A DNA stretch of 43,803 nucleotides, from positions 1 through 43,803 of the forward strand of contig CABYIF010000010.1 in the NCBI GenBank assembly GCA_902518985.1. The letters are read 5' to 3'. Under the pieces are notes generated by a model. That model was given only the letters and a program-made list of their open reading frames with translations, searched no databases and was not told the origin of the DNA. Position numbers and translations under genes: made by a program. This document shows positions 1-8,164 of the stretch, piece by piece. The DNA is from an uncultured Alphaproteobacteria bacterium. GTDB lineage: Bacteria > Pseudomonadota > Alphaproteobacteria > HIMB59 > GCA-002718135. Each line of letters opens with the position of its first letter. Positions within the stretch are counted from its first letter, which is position 1.

Positions 1-743
1 AGCATTTAGAAAGTTTATTAAAAGAGGTAAATATTGATACTCCTAAAATGATAGTATTTGAAAGTTTATACTCTATGGAAGGTATAAGATCTCCGATACT
101 TAAGATTGTTGAACTTGCTAAGAAATATAATTGTATGACCTACTTAGATGAAGTTCACTCAGTTGGGCTTTATGGAGAAGAAGGCAAAGGTATTGCTGTA
201 GAAATGGGAGTTGAAAATAAAATAGATATAATTAATGGCACACTTGCAAAAGCCTATGGTCAAATGGGTGGCTATATTGCTGCCAGCTCAGAAGTTATTG
301 ATTATATAAGAACCTTTTCTCCAGGATTTATATTTACAACTTCAATATGTCCTTCAATTGCAGCTGGTTCATTAAAAGCAATTGAAATAGTGTCAATGGC
401 TGAACAATTAAGAATAAGAATTAAAGAAAATTCATCATATATAAGACAACTATTGGACTCAGTAGCCATCCCTTATATTGATACAAACTCACATATAGTT
501 GCAGTATTAGTTAATGACCCATTTTTATGTAAACAAGTGTCACAAGACTTAATAGATGATCACAAGATCTATGCTCAACCAATTTTTTATCCTACAGTCC
601 CAAAAGGCCTAGAAAGACTAAGAATAACTGTTACTCCAAAGCATAGAAAAGAACATATTGAAAAAATGGTCAAAGCATTAGATAAAGTTTGGACTAAAAA
701 TAAACTACCAAGACGGAATATTAATAAAGTTTCTACGATTTAA
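1..743 (+). CDS. hemA: 5-aminolevulinate synthase, 3' part (5' end outside window)
   Basis: This PLP enzyme condenses glycine and succinyl-CoA to 5-aminolevulinate, the first step of the C4 heme pathway, in the cytoplasm. The reading frame is open from base 3, and about 246 C-terminal residues of a protein usually near 400 are visible. Counting from the first visible Met (base 48), the strand carrying the PLP-contacting Asp and His ([10 protein letters not shown]) is at 34-43 and the Schiff-base lysine motif [13 protein letters not shown] has its Lys at 68. That motif separates ALAS from the related KBL and BioF enzymes. The Met at 48 is internal, not the start. The 3' end overlaps the convergent EamA gene by 4 bp, with no terminator hairpin between them. 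ALAS is the alphaproteobacterial route to heme and helps place the organism. Confidence 0.95.
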   Translation, partial: HLESLLKEVNIDTPKMIVFESLYSMEGIRSPILKIVELAKKYNCMTYLDEVHSVGLYGEEGKGIAVEMGVENKIDIINGTLAKAYGQMGGYIAASSEVIDYIRTFSPGFIFTTSICPSIAAGSLKAIEIVSMAEQLRIRIKENSSYIRQLLDSVAIPYIDTNSHIVAVLVNDPFLCKQVSQDLIDDHKIYAQPIFYPTVPKGLERLRITVTPKHRKEHIEKMVKALDKVWTKNKLPRRNINKVSTI

Positions 744-1642
744 GTTTTTAAACCAATTTCTGACTGTCGGGCAGCAAATCCATAATAAATCACTGCTAAA
801 GTAATTATAACTCCACCTACTATAACGGTTAAACTTGGTACTTCGTTTATGCCAAATATAGGAATCCAAACCCACAAAACTCCACCAACAACTTCCATTA
901 ACGAAAGTAGAGCAAGCTCCGCTGAAGGAAGATATTTTGCACCTAGACTATAAAGTATTAATCCTGAAGCAACTATTATTCCGTGAAGTAAGCTTAAATA
1001 TGAATTTATTTTTGGCATTGTTATAAAAGGTTCTAATGAAAAATCTAAAATAAAAAAAGCAAAAATTGCACAAAAAATACCCGCTAAAACTACTGTTGTA
1101 AATTTTGGTGTCTCTGGCTTCCATCTTATCGTAACTGTATATAATGCAAACCCTGTTGCTGAGACAAATCCAATTATAGCTCCTAAAGCAGTTCCAGATA
1201 TACTATCATTTATAATCATTGTGCAAACGCCAATAAAAGCAATTACCATAGCAATTAATGTAGATTTTTTAAGTATCTCTCCTAAAACAAAGTAACCTAC
1301 AATAGCAGCTATAAAAGGCATTGCTGCTAGCATAAAAAGAGTTACAGCAGCTGACGTCATGGTAATTGAGAATATAAAACCAGTAAAAGCAGTAGCTAAA
1401 AAAATTCCTCCTAAGACTGATGATATACCTATTTTTAAAAAATTTTTATAGAATGAAAATCCTTCTTTAAAAAATAAATAAATTAATAAAATGAATGAAA
1501 TTGTAAAGCCGCGATAAAACAAATATTGAAAAACATACTCGTGACTATTAATCATATATCTAACAGTCAATGCCCCAAAGCTCCAAATAGTACCCGCAAG
1601 AAAAACAACAGTAAAAGCGTATAAATATGTATTTTTAATCAT
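740..1642 (-). CDS. EamA/DMT-family membrane transporter
   Basis: This is a polytopic inner-membrane protein of about 300 residues with ten hydrophobic segments in two repeated halves, the drug/metabolite transporter (EamA) layout. Such proteins usually export small metabolites or amino acids, and the substrate cannot be read from sequence. I chose the ATG at 1642 ([10 protein letters not shown]). An in-frame TTG three codons upstream (1651) would also be possible, but neither start has a clear Shine-Dalgarno. It is the first of three EamA transporters in the window (others at 12159 and 25587), each from a different subfamily. It is convergent with hemA, overlapping by 4 bp. Confidence 0.85.
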   Translation of the reverse strand: MIKNTYLYAFTVVFLAGTIWSFGALTVRYMINSHEYVFQYLFYRGFTISFILLIYLFFKEGFSFYKNFLKIGISSVLGGIFLATAFTGFIFSITMTSAAVTLFMLAAMPFIAAIVGYFVLGEILKKSTLIAMVIAFIGVCTMIINDSISGTALGAIIGFVSATGFALYTVTIRWKPETPKFTTVVLAGIFCAIFAFFILDFSLEPFITMPKINSYLSLLHGIIVASGLILYSLGAKYLPSAELALLSLMEVVGGVLWVWIPIFGINEVPSLTVIVGGVIITLAVIYYGFAARQSEIGLKT

Positions 1643-1688
1643 TAATGGCAATTCAAACCATTAAATTAGTTAAATGTAAATTGATATT

Positions 1689-1850
1689 TTAATTATTTAA
1701 TTGAATACCTGTATCTTTACTGCCATATAATTTAAATTTAACTTTATCATTGTTATTTTGATTAATTTTTGAGGTTGTAGCTATTTTACAGCTTATAATC
1801 ATCAAAGTGATTGTTATTACTGACAAATACCTACAGATCCTAATGAACAT
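1689..1850 (-). CDS. small lipoprotein candidate (53 aa)
   Basis: This short ATG-initiated frame of 53 codons ends in TAA. The N-terminus is Arg-rich (MFIRICRY), followed by a hydrophobic stretch (LSVITITLMII) and a lipobox-like IISC with Cys at residue 21. That is the classic order for a signal peptidase II substrate. The mature part would be about 33 residues, hydrophilic and rich in Asn and Lys. It overlaps the 3' end of the pentapeptide-repeat gene by 34 bp in another frame and fills an otherwise empty gap before the EamA gene, on the same strand. No ribosome site stands out. Function is unknown, and conservation across relatives would decide whether it is real. Confidence 0.45.
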   Translation of the reverse strand: MFIRICRYLSVITITLMIISCKIATTSKINQNNNDKVKFKLYGSKDTGIQLNN

Positions 1851-2320
1851 TTTTTTCCGTCAATCCATATAGCATTTGATAAATTAGCTTCTTCAAATAT
1901 TGCTCCTGAAATATTTGCTCCCAATAAGTTAGCTTCATATAAGTTTGCGCCTTTAAAGGAAGCAGCAAATAAGTTAGAACCCTCAAAATTTACTTTTGCC
2001 AAATTAGCGTTATCAAAATTTGCATTATTACAATTGGCACCTTGTAAATTTGAAGCATATAAATTTGAATTACTAAAATTAGAGAAAATAAAATTTCCAA
2101 TAGATAAATTGGAATTATTTATTTGAGATTTTTCAAAATTAGACAGAGATAAATTAACTCCTGACATTTGTGCATTTGCTAAAGCAGTGCCAGAAAGATC
2201 TAAATTTTCGACAAAATTACAATTAGTCCAATCCACTTCATTTGCTGGTTGATCACTACATGCAGCCAATACAGCATATGGAGTAAAAAAAACTAAAAAC
2301 AATAAAATTAAAAATCTCAT
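1817..2320 (-). CDS. secreted pentapeptide-repeat protein
   Basis: The protein has about 167 residues and an N-terminal signal peptide (MRFLILLFLVFF, likely cleaved after AVLAA), so it should be periplasmic or envelope-bound. The mature part holds roughly 16-18 consecutive A(N/D)LXX-type pentapeptides, with L, F or N at the central turn position. These fold into a right-handed quadrilateral beta helix. An unrepeated tail holds two Cys (KKCSLGSVGICQ), and another Cys follows the signal peptide. The ATG at 2320 was chosen over an in-frame TTG at 2338, which would add a Lys-containing n-region and cannot be excluded. Pentapeptide proteins have varied roles (DNA mimicry, scaffolding, envelope); the specific role here is unknown. 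Confidence 0.8.
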   Translation of the reverse strand: MRFLILLFLVFFTPYAVLAACSDQPANEVDWTNCNFVENLDLSGTALANAQMSGVNLSLSNFEKSQINNSNLSIGNFIFSNFSNSNLYASNLQGANCNNANFDNANLAKVNFEGSNLFAASFKGANLYEANLLGANISGAIFEEANLSNAIWIDGKKCSLGSVGICQ

Positions 2321-2360
2321 ATTTTTTTTTATTACCAATTTATGTTAAATTTAAGGCAAA

Positions 2361-4127
2361 TTATCGAGAAGTTAATTTTAACTCAATTCTTCTATTTTGT
2401 TGATAATCAATATCAGTTTCACCTTCACTGATAGGATAAAATTCTCCGTATCCCGCTGATGCTAATCTATTTGATGGGAAACCCAGATCGAGCAAAAGTT
2501 TTAATACTGTATTAGCTCTAGCTGTAGATAATTCCCAATTGGATGGATATCTTATTGTTTTTATAGGTCTTTTATCTGTGTGGCCTTCCACCATTATAAT
2601 CCAGTCAATATCTGATGGGATATCATTAGTAGTCTCTTTTAAAGTAAGACCTATTTCACTTAACTTTTCTTTGCCAGCAAGCTGTAAATCTGCTGACGCT
2701 GAGTCAAATAGTAGTTCCGATTCAAAAATGAATCTATCTCCTACAATTTTAATGTCATTTCTATTTCCTAAAATAGATTGTAATTTTCCAAAAAACTCAG
2801 ATCTATATTTTTGCAGTTCAAATACTTTAGATGTAAGAGCTTTATTTAATTTTTCTCCAAGTACTTCTATTTCTAAATCTTTTATCAAAGCTTGGTTCTC
2901 ACTTGCCTCTAAAGCACTATTAAGAACAGCTATTTCTTTTTGCAGAGTATCAATTTGAATTGAAAGAATTTCTACTTGTTCTAATGTTTTTGATGCTTGT
3001 TTTTGCATTTCTTTAATTTCTTCTAGTGACGTTTCTTTTTGTATTTGATTTTCTTCTCCTAATAAAACTATTTGATTCTCGAGTAGTTCAAGTTGTTCGA
3101 GTTGTAGTTCTTGTTTATCTTCAGACAAAGAAAGTATATTATTTAATTCAGATATTTTTCCACGTAGACTGAAGATAGTGCTATCTTTTTGAATCAAGTC
3201 TTTATTTAATCTTGCCAATTCTTCATTTTTAAACCTAATTGCATCAAGCTGTTCAGTAAGAGATGCATCTTTTAATCCAAGACTATTATTAATTTCTAAA
3301 AGATCATTCATTAATTCTTGATATTGAGATATTTGACTTTGCAATTCTTCATCTCTTAATGATAATTCAAGATTTGTGCTTTCTAATTTCTGATTTAAAC
3401 TTAAAAGTTTTTCGTTTTTATTTTTAATTGCCAATAACTGCTCTTCAATCCCCCCTTCCTCTAAACCCAAACTTTCATTAATTGACATCAGATTTTTATT
3501 CTTTTCATTTAATTCTGCAATTGTGGATTTAAGAGATTTTTCACTTTCTATTAGTTTAAAATTAGCATTATCTAATTCTTGATTAAGTATTTTTAGTTGA
3601 TCAATTCTTGATGCAAGTGCTTTATTAATTCTTTCTCCCAAACCTTCAGTTTCAAGTAAAATAATCTCTTGTCCCTCATAAGTTTCTAGTGCATTTGCAA
3701 CTATTCTTAATTCTTTTAAAAGAGTGCTAATTTGTTCTGTTAAAGCAATAATATTTTGTTCCTGAACGAATATTTCTGATCTTTTTTTGGCTATATCTGT
3801 TTGTAATTGTTCACTTAACAATTGCTCACTTTGTAAATTTTGTTGGGTATCTTTAAGTTGATTTTCAGTCTGTAAAAGTGTCGAAAGAGCTTTTTCTTTA
3901 TCTTCAGTTTCAATAACAAGTATTTTGGATAATTCATTAATTTGTGTTCTTAAATTTTCAAGTGCCTTATCTCGTCCAGATATAGCATCACTAAGATATA
4001 TTTGTGAAACTGTAAAAACCATTAATACAAATATAATTACTATTAAAAGGGTTGCTAATACATCTACAAAACCTGGCCAAATGTTTGTTGTATCAGCAAG
4101 TCTATTTCTTTCAGACCTAATAGACAT
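2361..4127 (-). CDS. MotB/OmpA-like stator protein with long coiled coil
   Basis: This 588-residue protein starts with a MotB-type transmembrane segment (about 18-45). Asp22 in PGFVDVLATLL sits where MotB, TolR and ExbD carry the ion-binding aspartate. A very long heptad-rich coiled coil of about 390 residues follows. The C-terminus is an OmpA/MotB peptidoglycan-binding domain (about 450-588) with VEGHTDKRPI and the closing NRRIEL motif. It lies 2 bp downstream of a MotA/ExbB-like gene, and together they should form an ion-driven inner-membrane motor anchored to peptidoglycan. There is no flagellar gene nearby. The coiled coil is far longer than in flagellar MotB. Related pairs annotated as MotA/TolQ/ExbB plus OmpA-family protein occur in Alphaproteobacteria; what the motor drives is unknown. 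Confidence 0.85.
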   Translation of the reverse strand: MSIRSERNRLADTTNIWPGFVDVLATLLIVIIFVLMVFTVSQIYLSDAISGRDKALENLRTQINELSKILVIETEDKEKALSTLLQTENQLKDTQQNLQSEQLLSEQLQTDIAKKRSEIFVQEQNIIALTEQISTLLKELRIVANALETYEGQEIILLETEGLGERINKALASRIDQLKILNQELDNANFKLIESEKSLKSTIAELNEKNKNLMSINESLGLEEGGIEEQLLAIKNKNEKLLSLNQKLESTNLELSLRDEELQSQISQYQELMNDLLEINNSLGLKDASLTEQLDAIRFKNEELARLNKDLIQKDSTIFSLRGKISELNNILSLSEDKQELQLEQLELLENQIVLLGEENQIQKETSLEEIKEMQKQASKTLEQVEILSIQIDTLQKEIAVLNSALEASENQALIKDLEIEVLGEKLNKALTSKVFELQKYRSEFFGKLQSILGNRNDIKIVGDRFIFESELLFDSASADLQLAGKEKLSEIGLTLKETTNDIPSDIDWIIMVEGHTDKRPIKTIRYPSNWELSTARANTVLKLLLDLGFPSNRLASAGYGEFYPISEGETDIDYQQNRRIELKLTSR

Positions 4128-4129
4128 TA

Positions 4130-5155
4130 TTATTTTTTTAATTTCTTAAGTTCTTTTTCAATATTTTGAAAATATTCTTTTATTTTTTTTGCCTCTAGTA
4201 TACCATTTTTACTTATCTGATCAGTTAAATTAATCAATGATGATTGAGTATTCAATTGAGTAGATAAAAAATTTGAGAGTTTTTTATCTAAATTTAATGA
4301 ATTCTTATTAATTTTATCTAAAATTTCATTAAATTTTTTTAAATTACTTGATATTTCACTTTGATTATTTGAAGTTTTTTTTATTGTATTTACAAGAATA
4401 TCTAAGTTATCATAAATTTTTTGAAGTGCTTGAATAGTTGGTTTATCTTCCTTATTATTAAATTCTGGTGATGCATTAGATGAAAGTGTTTTTTCAAAAA
4501 ATATACTATACCTATTTTGAGCTTGTCCTAAATTTAAATCTAGTAAACCTAAGATTAATGAACCTGCAAGACCTAAGAGAGAACTACTGAAAGCAATACT
4601 CATACCTTCGAGTGGTGCGTTCAATCCATCTTTTAATGAATTAAAAAAACCAGCAACATTTGTATCGTCTATACCTAATCCACTAATAACATTTCCAACC
4701 GAACCAATTGTTTTAAGCAAACCCCAAAAAGTTCCAAGCAAACCTAAAAAAACTAAGAGACCTACAAGATATCTTGAAGTTTCTCGAATATTTACCAACG
4801 CCATGTCTGAATTTTCAATAAGTCTATTTATTGAAGAACTCTTAAAAACAAACCTGCCATCAATATTTTTTAACTCTAAAGAAATATTTTTTTCAGACCC
4901 TCTTAAATTTACAAAGGACTCTATTGAATTAGTAATATTGAAGTTAGAAAATGAGATAAATTTATAATTTAGATTAATAAGATGATAGAAATTAAAAGTT
5001 ATACCAAATACTAAAGCCAAAAGAATAATAATATTTATAAATATATTAGATAAAAAAGCATTTTGTAATACAGGGTACAATAAAACTACAATAATAAATA
5101 CTAAAACTAAGAATATAGATGATCTAATTATATAGTTGTTTAAACTTTGCGTCAT
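4130..5155 (-). CDS. MotA/TolQ/ExbB-like proton-channel protein
   Basis: This 341-residue membrane protein has two N-terminal hydrophobic segments (about 12-30 and 38-58), a cytoplasmic stretch, then the MotA_ExbB core. In the core one segment reads [21 protein letters not shown] and a second contains AFSSSLLGLAGSLILG. Gly- and Ala-rich helices with a small cytoplasmic loop are the family hallmark. A hydrophilic Asn/Lys-rich tail of about 110 residues with heptad character follows. It is the first gene of a two-gene unit, and the partner at 2361 begins 2 bp after its stop. By analogy with MotAB, ExbBD and ZorAB, five copies would surround two of the partner. A 51-bp gap without clear signals separates it from cfa upstream. 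Confidence 0.85.
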   Translation of the reverse strand: MTQSLNNYIIRSSIFLVLVFIIVVLLYPVLQNAFLSNIFINIIILLALVFGITFNFYHLINLNYKFISFSNFNITNSIESFVNLRGSEKNISLELKNIDGRFVFKSSSINRLIENSDMALVNIRETSRYLVGLLVFLGLLGTFWGLLKTIGSVGNVISGLGIDDTNVAGFFNSLKDGLNAPLEGMSIAFSSSLLGLAGSLILGLLDLNLGQAQNRYSIFFEKTLSSNASPEFNNKEDKPTIQALQKIYDNLDILVNTIKKTSNNQSEISSNLKKFNEILDKINKNSLNLDKKLSNFLSTQLNTQSSLINLTDQISKNGILEAKKIKEYFQNIEKELKKLKK

Positions 5156-5206
5156 TATTAAGAAAAGTACATTACCATCATAGCATTTGCAATAGATATA
5201 AATGTA

Positions 5207-6391
5207 TTAGTTATAAATATAATTTCTTGTTAGAGGTAAATTGTTAATATTTTTTGCGATTTGTATTTGAAATACTACATTACCCATATTCATAAAAGAG
5301 TATTTACTAGCAAGGAGATAGAATTCCCACATCCTAAAAAACTTCTCATCAAACATTTTGATAATTTTATCTTTATTTTCTATGACATTTTTATACCAAT
5401 GTGAAATGGTGTGAGCATAGTGCAATCTTAAAACTTCAATATCAGTAACATTAATATTAAGTTTTTGGGTTTCTTTCATTATTTCAGATAATGATGGTAT
5501 GTAACCACCAGGAAAAATATATTTTCGAATCCAAGGACTGGTAGCTGTTGGATTACCTCTTTGACCGATTGTATGTAAAAGGAATACACCATTATCCTTT
5601 AATAAATCATTAGCTTTTTTAAGATAAGTTTTAAAATATTTAACACCAACATGTTCAAACATACCAATAGAAACTATTCTATCATATGACTCTTTTTCGT
5701 TTCGATAATCTTGAAGAGCAAAAGTTACTTTGTCTGCTAATCCTTCTTTTTGAGCTCTAGATGAAGCAGTTTTAAATTGATTTTCAGACAGTGTTATACC
5801 TTTTACTTTAGCTCCAGTTGTTTTTGCAATCTCTATTGCCATACCGCCCCATCCACAACCAATATCTAGAACTTGCATATTTTGACTAATTTGTAACTTA
5901 TTAATAATATGTTGTTTTTTATCTTTTTGCGCTTGGTCTAAACTAATATTGGAATTATGAAAATATGCACAAGAATATTGCATATCTTTATCAAGAAATA
6001 ATTTGTAAAGTTTTTCATCAATATCATAGTGATGAGCCACATTTTTTTTTGATCTAACATGTCGATTTATTTGATGAAAAGGCTTAAAAAGAGATGATAG
6101 ATATTCATAATATTTATAAAAATTGTTATTAGATACAAATTCATCGTAACATTTTGTGACAAGGTCTATAAAATCTTCTATTGAACCTTTTTCAACAATA
6201 AGCTCCTTGTCCATATACGCTTCACCGATGTAAAGGCCTGGGTTTAAAAATATTTTTCTTTCAATAGACTTATTAGTTAATTTTATCCTTATTGTAGGAT
6301 TAGTTTTACCAAACTCATGTTTGTAATTATTAGAATCTACTATTTGAAGCGTGCCTTCAAAATTTAATTTATTTAAAGCGTTATAAAGCAT
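5207..6391 (-). CDS. cfa: cyclopropane-fatty-acyl-phospholipid synthase
   Basis: This SAM-dependent enzyme adds a methylene bridge to unsaturated acyl chains of membrane phospholipids, making membranes more stress-resistant. The 394-residue length matches the family (about 380-420). An N-terminal lipid-binding domain precedes the conserved NVAHHYDIDEKLYKLFLD block (about 117-134). The SAM-binding loop VLDIGCGWGG is at 174-183, and the SIGMFEHVG motif supplies an active-site Glu. The start ATG lies inside one arm of a perfect 9-bp inverted repeat (6389-6425), suggesting translational control. The SD-like element UAGG sits in the same arm. The gene stands alone between the motor pair and the GcrA-like gene, all on the same strand. 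Confidence 0.93.
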   Translation of the reverse strand: MLYNALNKLNFEGTLQIVDSNNYKHEFGKTNPTIRIKLTNKSIERKIFLNPGLYIGEAYMDKELIVEKGSIEDFIDLVTKCYDEFVSNNNFYKYYEYLSSLFKPFHQINRHVRSKKNVAHHYDIDEKLYKLFLDKDMQYSCAYFHNSNISLDQAQKDKKQHIINKLQISQNMQVLDIGCGWGGMAIEIAKTTGAKVKGITLSENQFKTASSRAQKEGLADKVTFALQDYRNEKESYDRIVSIGMFEHVGVKYFKTYLKKANDLLKDNGVFLLHTIGQRGNPTATSPWIRKYIFPGGYIPSLSEIMKETQKLNINVTDIEVLRLHYAHTISHWYKNVIENKDKIIKMFDEKFFRMWEFYLLASKYSFMNMGNVVFQIQIAKNINNLPLTRNYIYN

Positions 6392-6425
6392 TACCTAAAA
6401 TATATTAAAAATATACTAGGTAATG
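6389..6425 (-). promoter_or_regulatory. hairpin sequestering the cfa start codon
   Basis: Two perfect 9-bp arms, CATTACCTA (6389-6397) and TAGGTAATG (6417-6425), are separated by 19 bases. In the minus-strand mRNA the downstream arm reads UAGGUAAUG, so it pairs both the weak SD-like UAGG and the AUG of cfa. Inner bases (TATATT/AATATA) could extend the stem. This would keep cfa translation low unless opened. The pairing is seen; the regulatory role is inference. Confidence 0.45.
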
Positions 6426-6485
6426 TCAATATAATGAGATTACTTTTTGTAAAAGTAAAAAAAATTGGATAGTTTTAGTTTAAAC

Positions 6486-6710
6486 TTAAGCAGCAATACG
6501 TCGATTTTTTTGAGCCTCTTTTTCTTTTTTAAGCTCTTTTTCATCGATATAAGCGACATCACAATGACTTTGGCAATAAGGTTTACCTGCAACTGTATCA
6601 GCTTCGCAAAAGTGAAATTCCTTTTCTTGAGGATCACCTATTGGCCATTGGCAGTTAGAGAAACTATGCATAACACTGTTTTGTTTAAAATAATTTTTTA
6701 AAATTGACAT
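6486..6710 (-). CDS. short GcrA-like zinc-site protein
   Basis: This 74-residue protein carries the C-terminal signature of GcrA, the alphaproteobacterial cell-cycle regulator that works with sigma-70 at CcrM-methylated promoters. Residues 20-27 read CQWPIGDP, FHFC ends at 35 and KPYCQSH is at 43-49. Cys20, Cys35, Cys46 and His49 form a likely CCCH metal site. The N-terminal helix-turn-helix that binds DNA in full GcrA (about 170 residues) is absent: only about 19 residues precede the motif. The protein may act by contacting sigma-70 or as a small partner; the name rests on motif resemblance. The last 20 residues are charged and Lys/Glu-rich. It is monocistronic, with a 142-bp gap upstream. 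Confidence 0.75.
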   Translation of the reverse strand: MSILKNYFKQNSVMHSFSNCQWPIGDPQEKEFHFCEADTVAGKPYCQSHCDVAYIDEKELKKEKEAQKNRRIAA

Positions 6711-6808
6711 TATGTTTTTTCCGTTAGTTTAATTTCGAGGTAGTTTATATTTATGAAAAAACTAGTGTTCAACATAAATATTTAAAAAGTTGTTAATTAT
6801 CAATATGT

Positions 6809-6828
6809 TAGTATTAAAGGCAATACTA
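6809..6828 (-). terminator. weak hairpin downstream of the 67-aa membrane protein gene
   Basis: TAGTATT (6809-6815) and AATACTA (6822-6828) form a 7-bp stem with a 6-base loop. It lies 24 bases past the stop of the gene at 6853, in the 142-bp gap 6711-6852. On the minus strand only scattered T runs follow, so termination is uncertain. Nothing else in this gap is recognisable. Confidence 0.2.
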
Positions 6829-6852
6829 CCTACTATATGTAGATGCGAATTT

Positions 6853-7056
6853 TTATAAAAAAACGAATCGAAAATATCTAATAAAGAATATTAGTAAAAG
6901 TAATAATGAAAAAAATATTACTGAATTTAATATTAACTTATTATTTAATCTAGATTTGGGTGGTTTTCTGATGATTATAAAAACGATAATTGTGCTCCAG
7001 AATACTGCTAATATTATCCATCCAGTAATGAAAGCGTAGAAAAAGTCTTCACTCAT
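6853..7056 (-). CDS. small two-helix membrane protein, unknown function
   Basis: The protein has 67 residues with two hydrophobic segments, about 8-29 (FITGWIILAVFWSTIIVFII) and 45-62, joined by a basic loop (RKPPKSRLNNK). By the positive-inside rule the loop is cytoplasmic. The C-terminus is aromatic and basic. No family is recognised. The ATG at 7056 is the only reasonable start. It sits 27 bp downstream of the msrA stop region on the same strand and could be cotranscribed with msrA. Its size and composition fit a genuine small inner-membrane protein, but it could also be a spurious AT-rich frame. Confidence 0.55.
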   Translation of the reverse strand: MSEDFFYAFITGWIILAVFWSTIIVFIIIRKPPKSRLNNKLILNSVIFFSLLLLLIFFIRYFRFVFL

Positions 7057-7083
7057 AATTACAAATCAAATTAAGCTTAATTA

Positions 7084-7545
7084 TTAAATACCACAATATG
7101 TACCAGTTTTTTGAATATACTTTTGATGATATTCTTCAGCTTTATAATATTCTTTTACTTGACTAATTTCAGTTACAATGTTTAATTTCGTCTTTTCAGA
7201 ATACCTATTCTTTGACTGTAATGATAATTTTTTTTGATTTTCATTAAAATAGAATATTACAGATCTATATTGTGTTCCTATATCTGGTCCTTGGCGATTA
7301 AGAGTTGTTGGGTCATGACATTTCCAAAAATGCTCAACTAAATCTTCATAGGATATATTACTTTCATCATACTCAACTAAAACAACTTCTGCATGATTTG
7401 TATCACCAGCACATATTGTTTCATAAGTAGGGTTCATTGTATGTCCACCTGAGTATCCAACTTCAGTATTTACTACACCATTTAATTTTCTAAACGATTC
7501 TTCCACACCCCAAAAACATCCTGCACCAAATAAAGCTTTTTCCAT
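7084..7545 (-). CDS. msrA: peptide methionine-(S)-sulfoxide reductase
   Basis: This cytoplasmic enzyme repairs oxidised methionine (S-epimer) in proteins. Its 153 residues make a short but complete MsrA. The catalytic motif GCFWG begins at residue 9 (Cys10), and the family blocks VGYSGGHTMNPTYETIC, HAEVVLVEYD and FWKCHDPTTLNRQGPDIGTQYRS are all present. The C-terminal GTYCGI supplies a likely resolving Cys (Cys151). It is divergent from the Nudix gene at 7589 across a 43-bp AT-only gap and is followed by a small membrane-protein gene. A peroxiredoxin lies about 1 kb away, making a small oxidative-stress neighbourhood. Confidence 0.95.
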   Translation of the reverse strand: MEKALFGAGCFWGVEESFRKLNGVVNTEVGYSGGHTMNPTYETICAGDTNHAEVVLVEYDESNISYEDLVEHFWKCHDPTTLNRQGPDIGTQYRSVIFYFNENQKKLSLQSKNRYSEKTKLNIVTEISQVKEYYKAEEYHQKYIQKTGTYCGI

Positions 7546-7588
7546 ATTAAATTAAATATATATTTATTTTTAATATTTTCAATTTTTT

Positions 7589-8164
7589 ATGAAATCTAAA
7601 TTTAAAATTATTAATAAGAAAAATATCTATAGTGGATTTTTTACAATGAATGAAATTACTCTTAAATATTTAAAGTATGATGGTTCTTGGAGCAATAGTG
7701 TTAAAAGAGAATTATTTAGTGGTGCACAAGTAGCTGCAGTTTTACCATACGATCCGGTAAAAAAAGAAATTGTATTAATAAAACAATTTAGGCCAGGGAC
7801 AATTTCAAAAGATGTAGATAATTATCTTGAGGAAATTGTTGCGGGAATTATTGACCCGGGCGAGAATCCTGAGACAGCTGCAAAAAGAGAGTGTTTAGAA
7901 GAAACTGGTTGCGAAGTAAAAAAATTAATACCTATACAAAATTATTTTCCAGCACCTGGTTCATCGGAGTCATTTTATCATCTTTTTTTAGCTGAAATAG
8001 AAACATTTGATGGTGAAAAAATCATGGGCCTCAAAACTGAAAACGAAGATATACTTGCAAAAAGTTATAATATTGATGATATAAAAAGAAAATTACACAA
8101 TAAAGAAATTCTTAATGGTTTAGCATTAATAGCTCTACAATGGTTTTTTTTAAATATTAATTAA
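7589..8164 (+). CDS. nudF: Nudix hydrolase, ADP-ribose pyrophosphatase type
   Basis: The protein should hydrolyse ADP-ribose to AMP and ribose 5-phosphate in the cytoplasm, preventing nonspecific ADP-ribosylation and recycling NAD fragments. The 191-residue length fits. A complete Nudix box is at 86-108: Gly86, then Glu92, then RECLEETG, matching GX5EX7REUXEEXGU. The preceding EEIVAG motif is typical of the ADP-ribose subgroup (E-x-P-A-G), with Val replacing the usual Pro. An upstream strand (VLIKQFRPG) matches the QxR substrate-binding segment. The gene abuts the convergent 8165 gene with no gap. The symbol is tentative, because substrate range within the family varies (NudE, NudF, GDP-mannose). 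Confidence 0.82.
   Translation: MKSKFKIINKKNIYSGFFTMNEITLKYLKYDGSWSNSVKRELFSGAQVAAVLPYDPVKKEIVLIKQFRPGTISKDVDNYLEEIVAGIIDPGENPETAAKRECLEETGCEVKKLIPIQNYFPAPGSSESFYHLFLAEIETFDGEKIMGLKTENEDILAKSYNIDDIKRKLHNKEILNGLALIALQWFFLNIN

Noticed and set aside
2539-2958. Long open frame antisense to the coiled-coil gene
   Set aside because: It is the mirror of a repetitive heptad-coding sequence with no recognisable motifs; the minus-strand gene is clearly real.
2361-5155. Zorya-type anti-phage defence (ZorA/ZorB)
   Set aside because: The MotA/MotB-like pair recalls ZorAB, but no zorC, zorD or zorE homolog is nearby, the long tail is on the MotB-like and not the MotA-like subunit, and the neighbours are housekeeping genes.
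6440-6458. TTACTTTT-TGT-AAAAGTAA hairpin as terminator of the GcrA-like gene
   Set aside because: The stem is almost pure A/T and on the minus strand it is not followed by a T run, so it is weak evidence in this AT-rich DNA.
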